A stretch of DNA of 64,000 bases. Origin: Oscillospiraceae bacterium (lineage in GTDB: Bacteria > Bacillota > Clostridia > Oscillospirales > CAG-272). Both the position numbers and the translations under genes were made by a program. The stretch is from contig SVST01000001.1 of assembly GCA_015064155.1 (NCBI GenBank), positions 62,001-126,000 of the forward strand, given 5' to 3'. Shown one piece after another: positions 33,614-43,783 of this stretch (position 1 is its first letter; the number at the start of each line of letters is the position of its first letter). The notes below the pieces were generated by a model that was not told the DNA's origin, did not search any database, and worked only from the letters and a program-made list of their open reading frames with translations.

Positions 33614-36466
33614 ATGCCCAATCAGATTTCTATCCGCGGAGTCCGCGTACACAATCTAAAGAATATCGACGTGGAGATTCCAAGGGATCAGCTTGTGATT
33701 CTCACGGGTCTTTCCGGCTCGGGAAAATCCTCGCTTGCCTTTGATACCGTATATGCCGAGGGACACCGCCGATTCGTCGAGTCGCTGTCCTCCTATGCCC
33801 GTATGTTTCTGGGACAGCTGGACAAGCCCGATATCGATTCGATCGAGGGACTTTCTCCGTCAATTTCGATCGATCAGAAGACCACCTCTAAAAATCCGCG
33901 ATCAACCGTGGGAACCGTGACCGAGATTTACGACTATCTGCGTCTTTTGTATGCGCGGATCGGTATCCCGCACTGTCCCGTCTGCGGAAAGGAGATTCGT
34001 CAGCAAACGGTGGATCAGATCATAGACCGTATCATGATGTTCCCCGAGGGCGAACGCTTTATGGTGCTGGCGCCCGTTGTGCGCGCGCAGAAAGGTATGC
34101 ACGAAAAGGTGCTTGCCGACGCCAAAAAAAGCGGCTACGTCCGCGTGCGCGTGGACGGAAGCATGTACGACCTTTCCGAGGAGATCAAGCTGGACAAAAA
34201 TAAGAAGCATAACGTCGAGATCGTGGTTGACCGCTTGGTGATGCGAGGGGATATTCAATCGCGTCTTTCCGATTCGGTGGAAAATGCATTGAGTGCCGCC
34301 GACGGTCATCTGCTGATTTGTACCGTCCCACGGGAGGGCGAGGGGGAGGAATACGAATTTTCGCAGAGCTATGCCTGCGAGGAGCACAATATTTCGTTTG
34401 GCGAATTGGAGCCGCGTATGTTCTCCTTTAACAACCCAACGGGAGCGTGCGCACGTTGTGCGGGAATCGGAGATCTTCGCCGCATTGCGCCCGAACGCTT
34501 GATTCCGAACCGCTTTTTGTCACTCAGCGAGGGCGCGATCAACGTCAACGGATTTAAAACGCTGGAGGAAGAAAGCTGGAACGGGCCGTTGTTTTCTGCG
34601 GTGGGTGAGCGCTTCGGCTTTGATCTGCACACACCGCTTTCGGAGCTTTCCGACGATCAATATCAAAAGCTTTTGTACGGAACGGGTGACGAAATTTACG
34701 ATATTCACCGTTGGTACGGACGGGAAGAGCATCACCAAAAGGTCAAATTCGAGGGCTTGGTGAAAATGATCGAAACCCGTATGCAAATGATGGGGAACGA
34801 ATATTACGATCAGTTTGTTGAGGAGGCACCCTGTCCCTCGTGTAACGGCTGCCGCTTGGCTCCCGCACCGCTTGCCGTCACGGTGGGCGGACTGAATATC
34901 CACGAGCTTTGCTCACGGTCGGTCGAGGAGGCACTGCGCTTTGTCAATTCGCTTTCTCTGTCCGATACCGAGCAAACCATTGCCGCGGAAATTCTCAAGG
35001 AGATTCGCGCAAGGCTGGGCTTTTTGGTCAGTGTGGGATTGGATTATTTGACGCTTTCTCGGAAAGCGGGGACGCTGTCGGGCGGTGAAGCGCAACGGAT
35101 CCGTCTTGCAACGCAGATCGGTTCTTCCTTGGTGGGTGTGCTGTATATTTTGGACGAACCGAGCATCGGCTTGCATCAGCGTGACAATTCCAAGCTGATC
35201 GACACGCTCAAACGATTGCGCGATCTTGGAAATACCGTGATTGTTGTCGAGCATGACGAGGAAACGATGGAAAATGCCGATTATATCATCGATATCGGAC
35301 CCGGCGCGGGGATTCACGGAGGACGCGTGGTTGCAGCGGGAACTCCGAAGGAGATCATGGAGAATCCCGCTTCGATTACGGGTGCTTACCTTTCGGGCAG
35401 ACGGAAAATTGCCGTGCCGGAGAAAAGAAGAAGCGGAAACGGGCATGCTCTGCGTGTGATCGGTGCGCGCCACAACAATCTGAAAAATCTGAACGTGGAG
35501 ATTCCCCTCGGCTGCTTCGTGTGTGTCACGGGCGTTTCGGGCTCTGGAAAGTCCTCGCTCATCAACGGCATTTTGTATCCTGTGTTGGCGGAAAAGCTCA
35601 ACCGCGCGATCACCTTTGCGGGAAAACACGACGCGGTGGAGGGAATCGAGCATTTGGATAAGGTGATCTGCATCGACCAAAGCCCGATCGGACGAACCCC
35701 TCGCTCTAACCCCGCAACCTACACGGGACTCTTCTCCGATATTCGCGATTTATTCGCACAAACCAAGGATGCCAAGGCAAAGGGCTTCAAGCCGGGACGC
35801 TTCTCCTTTAACGTCAAGGGCGGCAGATGCGAGGCTTGCGAGGGCGACGGTGTGAAATGTATCGAGATGCACTTTTTGCCGGACGTATACGTGACGTGTG
35901 ACGTATGCAAAGGAAAACGGTATAACCGTGACACCTTGGACGTGCACTACAAGGGCAAGAATATTTCCGACGTGCTGGAAATGACGGTGGAGGAGGGACT
36001 TACCTTCTTTGACGGGATTCCGTCGATTCAGCGCAAGCTGCAAACGCTGTACGACGTGGGTCTTGGTTATGTAAAGATCGGACAGTCCTCTACCACGCTT
36101 TCGGGCGGCGAGGCACAGCGGGTGAAGCTTGCAACCGAGCTTGCAAAGCGTGCCACGGGGCGCACCATTTATATCTTAGACGAGCCGACCACGGGTCTTC
36201 ATACCGCCGACGTGGCAAAGCTGTTGGAGGTCTTGCAGAGGCTGTGTGACAACGGAAATACGGTGCTTGTCATCGAGCATAATCTGGACGTTATTAAATC
36301 TGCCGATTGGCTGATCGATTTAGGACCCGAGGGCGGTGACGGCGGAGGAACCGTCGTGGCTTGCGGAACCCCCGAAGCCCTCTCAGCGGTTGCCGAATCT
36401 TACACCGGAACCTATCTCAAAAAATGGCTGGAAAAGGCGGCAAGCACAAAGACGGTCCACAACTGA
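33614..36466 (+). CDS. uvrA: UvrA, excinuclease ABC subunit A
   Basis: The 950-residue protein has two ABC ATPase modules with Walker A motifs [13 protein letters not shown] (about residue 32) and [14 protein letters not shown] (about 640). ABC signatures are [13 protein letters not shown] and [13 protein letters not shown]. Zinc-binding pairs include [20 protein letters not shown] and CDVCKG. The N-terminus ([18 protein letters not shown]) is canonical. The UvrA dimer finds bulky DNA lesions and loads UvrB. ACAGGAG precedes the ATG at 33614. Length is normal (about 950). A terminator follows. Confidence 0.98.
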   Translation: MPNQISIRGVRVHNLKNIDVEIPRDQLVILTGLSGSGKSSLAFDTVYAEGHRRFVESLSSYARMFLGQLDKPDIDSIEGLSPSISIDQKTTSKNPRSTVGTVTEIYDYLRLLYARIGIPHCPVCGKEIRQQTVDQIIDRIMMFPEGERFMVLAPVVRAQKGMHEKVLADAKKSGYVRVRVDGSMYDLSEEIKLDKNKKHNVEIVVDRLVMRGDIQSRLSDSVENALSAADGHLLICTVPREGEGEEYEFSQSYACEEHNISFGELEPRMFSFNNPTGACARCAGIGDLRRIAPERLIPNRFLSLSEGAINVNGFKTLEEESWNGPLFSAVGERFGFDLHTPLSELSDDQYQKLLYGTGDEIYDIHRWYGREEHHQKVKFEGLVKMIETRMQMMGNEYYDQFVEEAPCPSCNGCRLAPAPLAVTVGGLNIHELCSRSVEEALRFVNSLSLSDTEQTIAAEILKEIRARLGFLVSVGLDYLTLSRKAGTLSGGEAQRIRLATQIGSSLVGVLYILDEPSIGLHQRDNSKLIDTLKRLRDLGNTVIVVEHDEETMENADYIIDIGPGAGIHGGRVVAAGTPKEIMENPASITGAYLSGRRKIAVPEKRRSGNGHALRVIGARHNNLKNLNVEIPLGCFVCVTGVSGSGKSSLINGILYPVLAEKLNRAITFAGKHDAVEGIEHLDKVICIDQSPIGRTPRSNPATYTGLFSDIRDLFAQTKDAKAKGFKPGRFSFNVKGGRCEACEGDGVKCIEMHFLPDVYVTCDVCKGKRYNRDTLDVHYKGKNISDVLEMTVEEGLTFFDGIPSIQRKLQTLYDVGLGYVKIGQSSTTLSGGEAQRVKLATELAKRATGRTIYILDEPTTGLHTADVAKLLEVLQRLCDNGNTVLVIEHNLDVIKSADWLIDLGPEGGDGGGTVVACGTPEALSAVAESYTGTYLKKWLEKAASTKTVHN

Positions 36467-36488
36467 ATACGCAGTTTCAAAAGAGTAC

Positions 36489-36529
36489 GGAGCTTTGGGA
36501 AAAAGAGATACCAAGGCTCCTCTTTTTTT
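36489..36529 (+). terminator. Terminator after uvrA
   Basis: GGAGCTTTGG (36489-36498) pairs with CCAAGGCTCC (36511-36520; one mismatch), followed by TCTTTTTTT. Confidence 0.75.
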
Positions 36530-36560
36530 GCTTTTCAGCCCGTTTTTTTTAAGGCGGTGC

Positions 36561-36589
36561 TTGACTTTTGCCGTATATAATGTTATAAT
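36561..36589 (+). promoter_or_regulatory. Promoter for the aromatic amino acid operon
   Basis: TTGACT (36561-36566), a 17-base spacer and TATAAT (36584-36589). The 60-base leader is too short for a T-box and shows no attenuator, so control at this promoter is not evident. Confidence 0.85.
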
Positions 36590-36651
36590 ATAAACTAATT
36601 ATAAATATTTGTCCTCGTTCGTGTGAGGAAAAAGGGAGAGAATACAAAGAG

Positions 36652-37737
36652 ATGGATTTGTTGGAGCAAGCAAGAGAGATTATCAATGACGTTGACGCGC
36701 AGATGGCAGAGCTTTTTGTACGCCGTATGAAAGCGGTTGAAATGGTTGCCGATCATAAGAAAAAGCACGGGCTTCCCGTATTGGACGAGCACCGCGAGCA
36801 AGAGGTGATTCGCAAGGGTGCGGGTCGTGTGGAGGACGATACGCTTCGTGCGTATTACGTCAACTTCATCCAAAGTAATATGCAGATCTCACGCGCCTAT
36901 CAGTACCGTCTGTTAGAGGGAATGCGGGTCGCGTATGCAGGTACCGAGGGAGCCTTTGCGCATATCGCAACGGGCAAGATTTTCCCGGGTGCGCAACGCG
37001 TAGCCTTCGGAAATTTTGCCGATGCTTATGCAGCGGTGGAAACGGGGGACTGCGATGCTGCGGTTTTGCCGACGGAAAACAGCTCCAACGGTGAGGTTGG
37101 TCAGGTGACCGATCTGATGTTTTCGGGCAATCTGTACGTCAATGCCGCGTACGATCTGGCTGTTTCACACGATCTGTTGGTTCTTCCGGGAACCTCCATC
37201 GAGGAGATCCGTACGGTTGTAAGCCATCCGCAGGCACTCGGTCAGTGCGCGGATTACATCCGCAAGAATCGGTGGGCGCAGGAGGAATATGCCAATACCG
37301 CACTGGCGGCTGAGATGCTTGCCAAGCGCGGCGACCGATCCTTTGCAGCCATTGCCAGCAAAGAGGCGGCAGAGCTGTTCGGCTTGGAGGTGCTTGCGCA
37401 AAATATCAACGCAAGCCGTAACAATACCACGCGCTTTGCGGTGTTTTCACGGTCGGATCATCTTCGCAGAAAGCCGCAGATGGGTGAGCATTTTATCATG
37501 GTTTTCACGGTGAAAAACGAGGCGGGCGCATTGGCGCGCGCAATCGACGTCATCGGTCACCACGGCTTCAATATGCGCAATCTCAGAAGCCGCCCCATGA
37601 AAGAGCTTTTGTGGCAATATTATTTTTACGTTGAGATAGAGGGAAACCTCCACACCGAGGCGGGACGTTCGATGCTTCTTGATTTGGGAGCGTATTGCGA
37701 TTGCTTGAAAGTGATCGGTTCCTTCGTTTTGTCATGA
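36652..37737 (+). CDS. pheA: Chorismate mutase - prephenate dehydratase (P-protein)
   Basis: The 361-residue bifunctional enzyme has three parts. Residues 1-88 form an AroQ-type chorismate mutase (LLEQAREIINDVDAQMAELFVRRM...KKKHGLPVLD). Prephenate dehydratase spans about 92-270 (VAYAGTEGAFAHIA, LPTENSSNGEVG, then NNTTRFAVF with the catalytic TRF). An ACT regulatory domain follows (FTVKNEAGALARAIDVIGHHGFNM, about 280-355). Its feedback motif reads LRSRPMKE rather than the classical ESRP, yet Arg and Pro are kept, so phenylalanine inhibition is still likely. It makes phenylpyruvate from chorismate and is the first gene of the aromatic operon. Confidence 0.95.
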   Translation: MDLLEQAREIINDVDAQMAELFVRRMKAVEMVADHKKKHGLPVLDEHREQEVIRKGAGRVEDDTLRAYYVNFIQSNMQISRAYQYRLLEGMRVAYAGTEGAFAHIATGKIFPGAQRVAFGNFADAYAAVETGDCDAAVLPTENSSNGEVGQVTDLMFSGNLYVNAAYDLAVSHDLLVLPGTSIEEIRTVVSHPQALGQCADYIRKNRWAQEEYANTALAAEMLAKRGDRSFAAIASKEAAELFGLEVLAQNINASRNNTTRFAVFSRSDHLRRKPQMGEHFIMVFTVKNEAGALARAIDVIGHHGFNMRNLRSRPMKELLWQYYFYVEIEGNLHTEAGRSMLLDLGAYCDCLKVIGSFVLS

Positions 37738-37752
37738 GAGGAGGACGTCGCT

Positions 37753-38784
37753 TTGATATTACATATGAATTTGCCGCAAAACGGATATGACATTATCTTG
37801 GAACGCGGTTCTTTAAAGCGCGCGGGGGAGCTGTTGAACTTGAATCGCCGCGTGTTGATCGTCACCGATACCGGGGTTCCGGCACTCTATGCCCAAACGC
37901 TGGCGGCACAGTGCGCAAATCCCGTTATCGAAACCGTCCCCACGGGCGAGGGAAGCAAGAGCTTTGCCGTGTTGGAGCAGCTTTGCCGCGTGATGATGGA
38001 GCATCATTTTACGCGCTCGGATTGCGTGGTCGCAGTTGGCGGCGGTGTGGTAGGCGATCTGGCAGGCTTTACGGCGGCATCCTATATGCGAGGGGTCGAT
38101 TTTTATAATTGTCCCACTACGGTGCTGTCGCAGGTCGATTCCTCGATCGGAGGAAAGGTCGCGATCAACCTGGATCACGTCAAAAACATCGTGGGCGCGT
38201 TTTATCAACCAAAGCGCGTGCTGATCGACCCCGACGTGCTGTCCACACTTCCCGCGCGTCAGATTTCCAACGGACTTGCCGAGGCGGTGAAAATGTCGCT
38301 GACCTCGGACGCGGAGCTGTTTGCGATTTTTGAAGACAGAAATGCGATCGAACGGATCGATACGGTAATCGAGCGTGCGCTTCGCATCAAAAAGGCGGTT
38401 GTGGAGGAGGACGAAAAAGAAGCCGGACTTCGCAGAATCTTGAATTTCGGGCATACGCTGGGGCATGGGGTTGAGGCGCAAAACGATCGCAATCACCTCT
38501 ATCACGGAGAATGCGTGGCTTTGGGAATGCTTCCGATGTGTGCGGAGGAGGTACGCGCACGCTTGCTTCCCGTATTGGAATCGCTTGCGCTTCCCACACG
38601 GATTGAAGACGAGATGGAGCTTGTTTTGGATGCCGCATCGCACGATAAAAAATGCAAGGGACAGTCTATTTCTGTGGTATACGTGCCGCGTGTGGGTGAA
38701 TTTGAGATCCGTACGTTGCCCATTGAGGCTTGGAAGCACGAGATACGAAACACCGTGATAGACAGCGGAAAGGAGTCAACATGA
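37753..38784 (+). CDS. aroB: 3-Dehydroquinate synthase
   Basis: The 343-residue protein has AVGGGVVGDLAGFTAASYMRG (about residues 95-115), PTTVLSQVDSSIGGKVAINL and the zinc-ligand His motifs FGHTLGHGVEAQ and HGECVALGM, all diagnostic. It converts DAHP to 3-dehydroquinate using NAD and zinc. The start is taken as TTG 37753 because GGAGG (37740-37744) is 8 bases away; ATG 37765 would need a 20-base spacing. It begins 15 bases after pheA and overlaps aroC by 4. Confidence 0.96.
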   Translation: MILHMNLPQNGYDIILERGSLKRAGELLNLNRRVLIVTDTGVPALYAQTLAAQCANPVIETVPTGEGSKSFAVLEQLCRVMMEHHFTRSDCVVAVGGGVVGDLAGFTAASYMRGVDFYNCPTTVLSQVDSSIGGKVAINLDHVKNIVGAFYQPKRVLIDPDVLSTLPARQISNGLAEAVKMSLTSDAELFAIFEDRNAIERIDTVIERALRIKKAVVEEDEKEAGLRRILNFGHTLGHGVEAQNDRNHLYHGECVALGMLPMCAEEVRARLLPVLESLALPTRIEDEMELVLDAASHDKKCKGQSISVVYVPRVGEFEIRTLPIEAWKHEIRNTVIDSGKEST

Positions 38785-39869
38785 AAAATACCTTTGGAAG
38801 CAGTGTAACGATGACGCTGTTCGGTGAGAGTCACGGAAGCGAGATCGGCGTTGTTTTGGATGGGGTGGCTCCCGGTCTTTTGATCGACGAGGATTTTATC
38901 CGTTCCCAACTGTATCTGCGCCGTCCGCACGGAAAAATTTCAACGGCACGCGTGGAGGACGATCCTTTTCGTATCGTCAGCGGTGTGTTTGAGGGGCGCA
39001 CTACGGGAACCCCGATCTGTATTCTGATTCCCAATACAAATACCCGAAGCGGTGATTATTCCAAGGGACTTCCGCGCCCGGGACATGCCGACTATACCGC
39101 CGAATGCAAATATCACGGGTATCAGGACTACCGTGGCGGAGGACATTTTTCGGGAAGATTAACGGCTCCCATTGTGGCAGCGGGCGCGATTGCACTGATG
39201 ATGCTTCGCAAGAACGGCATTGAGATCGGCACGCATATCAAAACGCTGGCAGGGATCGAGGATCGACCGTTCGGTCACCTCCAAACCGATATTGAGCTGC
39301 TGGGGGATGCGTTGTTTCCCGTGTTAAGGGAATCCTCGGCTCTTGCCATGCAACAGGCGATTGAGCAAGCGGCCCAAGACGGCGACAGCGTCGGAGGCGT
39401 TTTGGAAACTGCGGTGATCGGAATGCCGTGCGGAGTGGGAGAGCCTTGGTTCGATACGGTCGAGGGGGTTCTTTCGCACGCGTTATTCTCAATTCCGGCA
39501 GTAAAGGGCGTGGAATTCGGCGAGGGCTTTGCCTTTGCCGATATGCGCGGCAGCGAGGCGAACGACGGCTTGCGTGCCGTTGGCGGAAAGGTTGTAACCA
39601 CCACCAATCACAACGGCGGTATCAACGGCGGCATTACCAACGGGATGCCGATCTTATTCCGCTGTGCGGTCAAGCCGACACCGTCCATCTTTTGCGAGCA
39701 GGACAGTGTCAATCTGCAAACTATGCAAAATGAAACGCTTACCTTAAAGGGACGGCACGATCCTGCGATTATCCACCGCGCGCGCGTTGTCGTTGACAGC
39801 ATCACCGCATTGGTTTTGTGGGATTTTCTGGCACAACGCTTTGGAACCGATTTTGCCGACATAGATTGA
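38781..39869 (+). CDS. aroC: Chorismate synthase
   Basis: The 362-residue protein starts FGSSVTMTLFGESHGSEIG and contains RPGHADYTAECKYHG and RGGGHFSGRLTAP. Further matches are GVEFGEGFAFADMRGSE and RHDPAIIHRARVVVDS, matching all AroC signatures including the flavin-binding arginines. It converts EPSP to chorismate with reduced FMN. AAAGGAG precedes the ATG at 38781, which overlaps the aroB stop. 41 bases separate it from the aroE::aroK fusion. Confidence 0.97.
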   Translation: MKNTFGSSVTMTLFGESHGSEIGVVLDGVAPGLLIDEDFIRSQLYLRRPHGKISTARVEDDPFRIVSGVFEGRTTGTPICILIPNTNTRSGDYSKGLPRPGHADYTAECKYHGYQDYRGGGHFSGRLTAPIVAAGAIALMMLRKNGIEIGTHIKTLAGIEDRPFGHLQTDIELLGDALFPVLRESSALAMQQAIEQAAQDGDSVGGVLETAVIGMPCGVGEPWFDTVEGVLSHALFSIPAVKGVEFGEGFAFADMRGSEANDGLRAVGGKVVTTTNHNGGINGGITNGMPILFRCAVKPTPSIFCEQDSVNLQTMQNETLTLKGRHDPAIIHRARVVVDSITALVLWDFLAQRFGTDFADID

Positions 39870-39910
39870 TTCGAAAAAATTTTTAATGGGAACTACAAGG
39901 AGGGAAGAGC

Positions 39911-41146
39911 ATGCAATACGGATGTATCGCAGAGCACTTGGGACACAGCTTTTCCCGTGAAATACACGGCGCATTAGCGGACTATTCTTACGAGCTTCGC
40001 GAGCTGACTCCCGAACAGTTGGATGGGTTTATGCGCGAGAAGGAATTTTGCGGAATCAACGTGACGATTCCGTATAAGGCTACGGTGATCCCCTATTTGG
40101 ATGAGATCGACGAGGCGGCACAAAGGATCGGTGCCGTGAATACCGTGGTCAACCGCAATGGAAGGCTGTACGGCTACAACACCGATTTTTACGGAATGAG
40201 CGCGATGATCGCGCATTTGGGGTTGTGTCTTGCAGGGAAAAAGGTTGCGGTGCTGGGCACGGGAGGAACCTCGCATACCGCGTGCGAGGTAGCAAGGTCT
40301 ATGGGAGCAAAAAGTCTTTTGACCGTTAGCAGAACGGCACGTGACGGTTGTATTACCTATGCCGATCTGGTGCGAGAGAACACCGACACACAAATTTTAA
40401 TCAATACGACCCCTTGCGGAATGTATCCGAATCCCGAGGGAAAAGCGGTGGACGTTGCCGCGTTTCCCGCATTGGAAGGAGTGGTGGATGCCGTTTATAA
40501 TCCGTTGCGTCCACAGCTTGTGATGGATGCAATGGCAAGAGGAATCCCTGCCGAGGGCGGACTTTATATGCTGGTTGCCCAGGCAGTGCGCGCGTCCGAG
40601 ATTTTTTTGGATACCGAATATCCCGCCGATACCACGGAAAGGGTTTATCGCAAGATCTTTTTGCAAAAGGAGAATATCGTGCTGGTCGGAATGCCCGCGT
40701 GCGGAAAAAGCACGGTCGGCAGGCTGATTGCCGAGCATACGGGAAGAGCCTTTTGCGATCTGGATGAGGAGATCGTCAAGGCTGCGGGGATGTCGATTCC
40801 CGAAATTTTCCAAAGGGACGGTGAGATCGGCTTCCGCAATTTGGAAACGCAGGTTTTGAAAGCGGTCGCACAGCAGAATTCCATGGTGCTGGCAACCGGC
40901 GGTGGAGCAATTTTACGGGATGAAAACGTGGTAGCACTTCGCCGTAACGGACGGCTCTATTTCATTGACCGTCCCTTGGAGGAGCTGATGCCCACCGAGG
41001 ATAGACCCTTGGCATCCTCGCGCGAGGCAATTCGCAAGCGATTTGAGGAGCGATATCCTCGGTATTGCGCAGTCGCCGATTCCCGCGTTCCCGTTTACGG
41101 AGATGCAGAGGCGGTTGCAAGATCGATAGAACAGGAGATGATATAA
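39911..41146 (+). CDS. Shikimate dehydrogenase - shikimate kinase fusion
   Basis: The 411-residue fusion runs as follows. Residues 1 to about 245 are AroE: HLGHSFSREIHGAL, the catalytic Lys in NVTIPYKATVIP, GAVNTVVNRNGRLYGYNTD and the NADP loop VLGTGGTSHTACEV. Residues from about 256 to 411 are AroK: Walker A VLVGMPACGKSTVGRLI, FCDLDEEIVKAAG, FRNLETQVLKAV and the glycine loop LATGGGAILRD. It reduces 3-dehydroshikimate, then phosphorylates shikimate, two consecutive steps. The junction is a short charged linker (TTERVYRKIFLQKEN). No frameshift is seen, so it is a true single-chain fusion. Confidence 0.95.
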   Translation: MQYGCIAEHLGHSFSREIHGALADYSYELRELTPEQLDGFMREKEFCGINVTIPYKATVIPYLDEIDEAAQRIGAVNTVVNRNGRLYGYNTDFYGMSAMIAHLGLCLAGKKVAVLGTGGTSHTACEVARSMGAKSLLTVSRTARDGCITYADLVRENTDTQILINTTPCGMYPNPEGKAVDVAAFPALEGVVDAVYNPLRPQLVMDAMARGIPAEGGLYMLVAQAVRASEIFLDTEYPADTTERVYRKIFLQKENIVLVGMPACGKSTVGRLIAEHTGRAFCDLDEEIVKAAGMSIPEIFQRDGEIGFRNLETQVLKAVAQQNSMVLATGGGAILRDENVVALRRNGRLYFIDRPLEELMPTEDRPLASSREAIRKRFEERYPRYCAVADSRVPVYGDAEAVARSIEQEMI

Positions 41147-41147
41147 C

Positions 41148-41621
41148 GTGAAAATCTACGTTTTGAACGGTCCGAATCTCAATATGCTGGGGATTCGAGA
41201 GCCCGCGCATTACGGAAAGACCTCCTATGCCGATCTCGTTGCAAAGATCGAGGAATACTGTCGTGATCGAGGTGTGACGGCGGTTTGCCGTCAGACCAAT
41301 CACGAGGGAACGCTCGTCGATTGGATTCAGGAGGCTTATTTCGAAGAGATCGACGGAATTGTAATCAATCCCGGAGCCTATACCCATACCAGCATTGCCT
41401 TGCTGGATGCCGTGAAGTCGGTTGGCATTCCCACCGTGGAGATCCATATTTCCAAGGTGGAGGAGAGAGAGGATTTTCGTCAGGTCAGCTATATCCGCGC
41501 CGCCTGCATCAAAACCATCACCGGACACGGAACGCACGGATATCTGGAGGCGGTTGATGCCTTGTTGGAGCATGGTAAGTCTGCGTCGGAGAAAGGAGCA
41601 CCGGGGTCTTCATGCAAGTAA
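41148..41621 (+). CDS. aroQ: 3-Dehydroquinate dehydratase, type II
   Basis: The 157-residue protein has LNGPNLNMLGIREPAHYGK (catalytic Tyr about residue 22 and Arg), QTNHEGTLVDWI, INPGAYTHTSIA (catalytic Asn and His) and VEIHISKVEEREDFR. The last keeps the Glu-x-His and Arg residues, although the usual N-x-H in HISNVH is K-x-E here. It removes water from 3-dehydroquinate. The start is GTG 41148, one base after the fusion gene's stop, with ACAGGAG 10 bases upstream. It overlaps aroA by 10 bases. Confidence 0.95.
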   Translation: MKIYVLNGPNLNMLGIREPAHYGKTSYADLVAKIEEYCRDRGVTAVCRQTNHEGTLVDWIQEAYFEEIDGIVINPGAYTHTSIALLDAVKSVGIPTVEIHISKVEEREDFRQVSYIRAACIKTITGHGTHGYLEAVDALLEHGKSASEKGAPGSSCK

Positions 41622-42829
41622 CGGTTTTACCAAGCAAAGCCCGTGGGCAAATTTCGGCACCGCCGTCCAAGAGCATGGCGCATCGCTTGCTGATCTCGGC
41701 GGGACTTGCCACGGGAACCTCCCAAATTTTCGGGATTTCCCGGTGTGAGGACGTATTGGCAACCGTGGATTGCCTTCGCGCGTTGGGAGCTGATTGCCGC
41801 GTGAATGGAGATTGCGTCACCGTGACGGGCATGGATGCAAGCACGGCACAACCCAAAGTGCCTCTCGTTTGCCGAGAAAGCGGCAGTACGCTACGGTTTA
41901 TGATTCCGATCGCACTGCTGTCGGGAGAAAAGGTGACGCTGCAGGGTGCGCCCTCCTTATTGGCGCGTCCCATGGGCGTTTACGAAACGCTTTGCAGGGA
42001 GCAGGGGCTTGCTTTTTCGCAAGAGAAAGCGGGAATTACCGTCAAGGGACCTCTGACGGGAGGCATTTATACGCTTCCCGGAAACGTCAGCAGCCAGTTT
42101 ATCAGCGGGATGCTGTTTGCACTTCCGCTTTGCGGGGAGGACAGTGAAATTCGGTTGACTCCGCCCGTGGAGAGTCGATCGTACGTCGATTTGACGCTTT
42201 CCGCGCTGCGGGCATTCGGAATTGTTGCCGAATGGCGCGACGATACGACGCTTTCCGTGCCCGGAGGGCAGACCTATCTGCCGCAAAATATCACGGTGGA
42301 GGGCGATTATTCCAACGCAGCGTTTTTGGATGCGTTGGGGCTTCTCGGCGGAAACGTGCGCGTGGACGGCTTGCTGGAGAACAGCTTGCAGGGTGACCGC
42401 GTCTACAAGAAGCACTTTGCGGCATTGCAAAGCGGACATCCTACGATCTCTCTTGCCGACTGTCCCGACCTGGGGCCGATTCTTTTCAGTCTTGCCGCGG
42501 CATTGAACGGTGCGGTGTTCACCGATACCCAAAGACTTCGCATCAAAGAAAGCGACCGAGTTGCCTGCATGAAAGAGGAGCTGGAGAAATTCGGCGCACG
42601 TCTTTTGATCGGTGATAACACCGTAACCGTAGAAAAGACTCCCCTCCACGCACCGACACAGCCGCTTTACGGACACAACGATCATCGCATCGTCATGTCG
42701 ATGGCGGTTCTTGCAACACGGTTTGGCGGTACGATTCTCGGTGCCGAGGCGGTAGCCAAGAGCTTTCCCGACTTTTTTGACAGGCTGCAGATGCTTGACG
42801 TACGGGTTCAGATTGAAAACGATCGGTGA
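41612..42829 (+). CDS. aroA: EPSP synthase (3-phosphoshikimate 1-carboxyvinyltransferase)
   Basis: The 405-residue protein begins with APPSKSMAHRLLISAGLA (shikimate-phosphate Lys/Ser/Arg). It contains CRESGSTLRFMIPIALLSG, GNVSSQFISGMLFALP, RIKESDRVACM and GHNDHRIVMSMAVLA. It joins shikimate 3-phosphate to phosphoenolpyruvate. The segment corresponding to the inhibitor-binding loop reads CRESGSTLRF, without the LGNAGTA of class I enzymes. Length is slightly short (usual 420-430). It overlaps aroQ and lies 37 bases before tyrA. Confidence 0.95.
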   Translation: MQVTVLPSKARGQISAPPSKSMAHRLLISAGLATGTSQIFGISRCEDVLATVDCLRALGADCRVNGDCVTVTGMDASTAQPKVPLVCRESGSTLRFMIPIALLSGEKVTLQGAPSLLARPMGVYETLCREQGLAFSQEKAGITVKGPLTGGIYTLPGNVSSQFISGMLFALPLCGEDSEIRLTPPVESRSYVDLTLSALRAFGIVAEWRDDTTLSVPGGQTYLPQNITVEGDYSNAAFLDALGLLGGNVRVDGLLENSLQGDRVYKKHFAALQSGHPTISLADCPDLGPILFSLAAALNGAVFTDTQRLRIKESDRVACMKEELEKFGARLLIGDNTVTVEKTPLHAPTQPLYGHNDHRIVMSMAVLATRFGGTILGAEAVAKSFPDFFDRLQMLDVRVQIENDR

Positions 42830-42866
42830 AGAAGAGAACGATAGCATAACCTAAGGAAACGAAACT

Positions 42867-43730
42867 ATGGAACTTACCTCAAATACCAATATTTTGATTG
42901 TCGGACTCGGCGTAATCGGAGGCGGCTACGCAAGTGCTTTGACAAAGCAAGGATTTCGCGTGAGCTGTATCACCAAGAATCCGGAGGACATTGCATACGC
43001 AAAGGAACGCGGGATGATTCGGGTGGGAACCACCGAGCTTGATCCCAACCTGATCGGAGCTGCCGATTTGATCATTTTTGCCGTTTATCCGCAAATTTTT
43101 ATCGATTGGGTTCGAACCAATCAGGTACTTTTCAAATCGGGCACGCTGATTACCGACGTTACCGGTGTCAAGGGCGGCGTTGTTGCCGAGGTGCAATCCT
43201 TTCTGCGCCCCGACGTGGAATTTATTGCCGCACATCCGATGGCGGGACGCGAAAGAAGCGGTGTGGAATTCAGTGATGACCGTGTCTTCAAGGGTGCCAA
43301 CTATATCATTACGCCCACCGAGAAAAACACGCCCGAAGCAATTGCGGTATGTCGCAGGCTGGGCGAGCTTTTGGGCTTTGCAAGAATCAGCGAGCTAAGC
43401 CCCGCTGAGCACGACGAAACGATTGCCTTTTTGTCCCAGCTTACGCACTGTATTGCAGTCGTACTGATGACCTGCAACAATGCGCCGTCATTGGAAAAAT
43501 ATACGGGTGACTCATTCCGCGATCTGACGCGGATTGCCAAGATCAACGACGAGATGTGGTCCGAGCTGTTTTTGTGGAACCGCGACGCGCTTCTTGGCGA
43601 AATGGACCGCTTTTCGAATGAATTCGCACGCTTGCGAGCCATGCTGGAAACGGGTGACCGTGAGGGAATGCGCGAGATGATGCGTGCTTCCACCGAGCGT
43701 CGCGCGCTGTTTGATAAACCCACCGTTTGA
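42867..43730 (+). CDS. tyrA: Prephenate dehydrogenase
   Basis: The 287-residue protein has an N-terminal dinucleotide fold (ILIVGLGVIGGGYASAL, residues 9-25), the DVTGVKGGVV segment, AAHPMAGRERSGVEF with the catalytic His (about residue 118), and FLSQLTHCIAVVLM in the helical dimerisation domain. It oxidises prephenate to 4-hydroxyphenylpyruvate for tyrosine. There is no C-terminal ACT domain, so feedback control may differ from longer TyrA forms. It is the last gene of the aromatic operon. Confidence 0.93.
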   Translation: MELTSNTNILIVGLGVIGGGYASALTKQGFRVSCITKNPEDIAYAKERGMIRVGTTELDPNLIGAADLIIFAVYPQIFIDWVRTNQVLFKSGTLITDVTGVKGGVVAEVQSFLRPDVEFIAAHPMAGRERSGVEFSDDRVFKGANYIITPTEKNTPEAIAVCRRLGELLGFARISELSPAEHDETIAFLSQLTHCIAVVLMTCNNAPSLEKYTGDSFRDLTRIAKINDEMWSELFLWNRDALLGEMDRFSNEFARLRAMLETGDREGMREMMRASTERRALFDKPTV

Positions 43731-43783
43731 CCGACGTCACTTCCAAGTAAAATTAAGAAAATCAAGAAATGGAGATATAAAAT

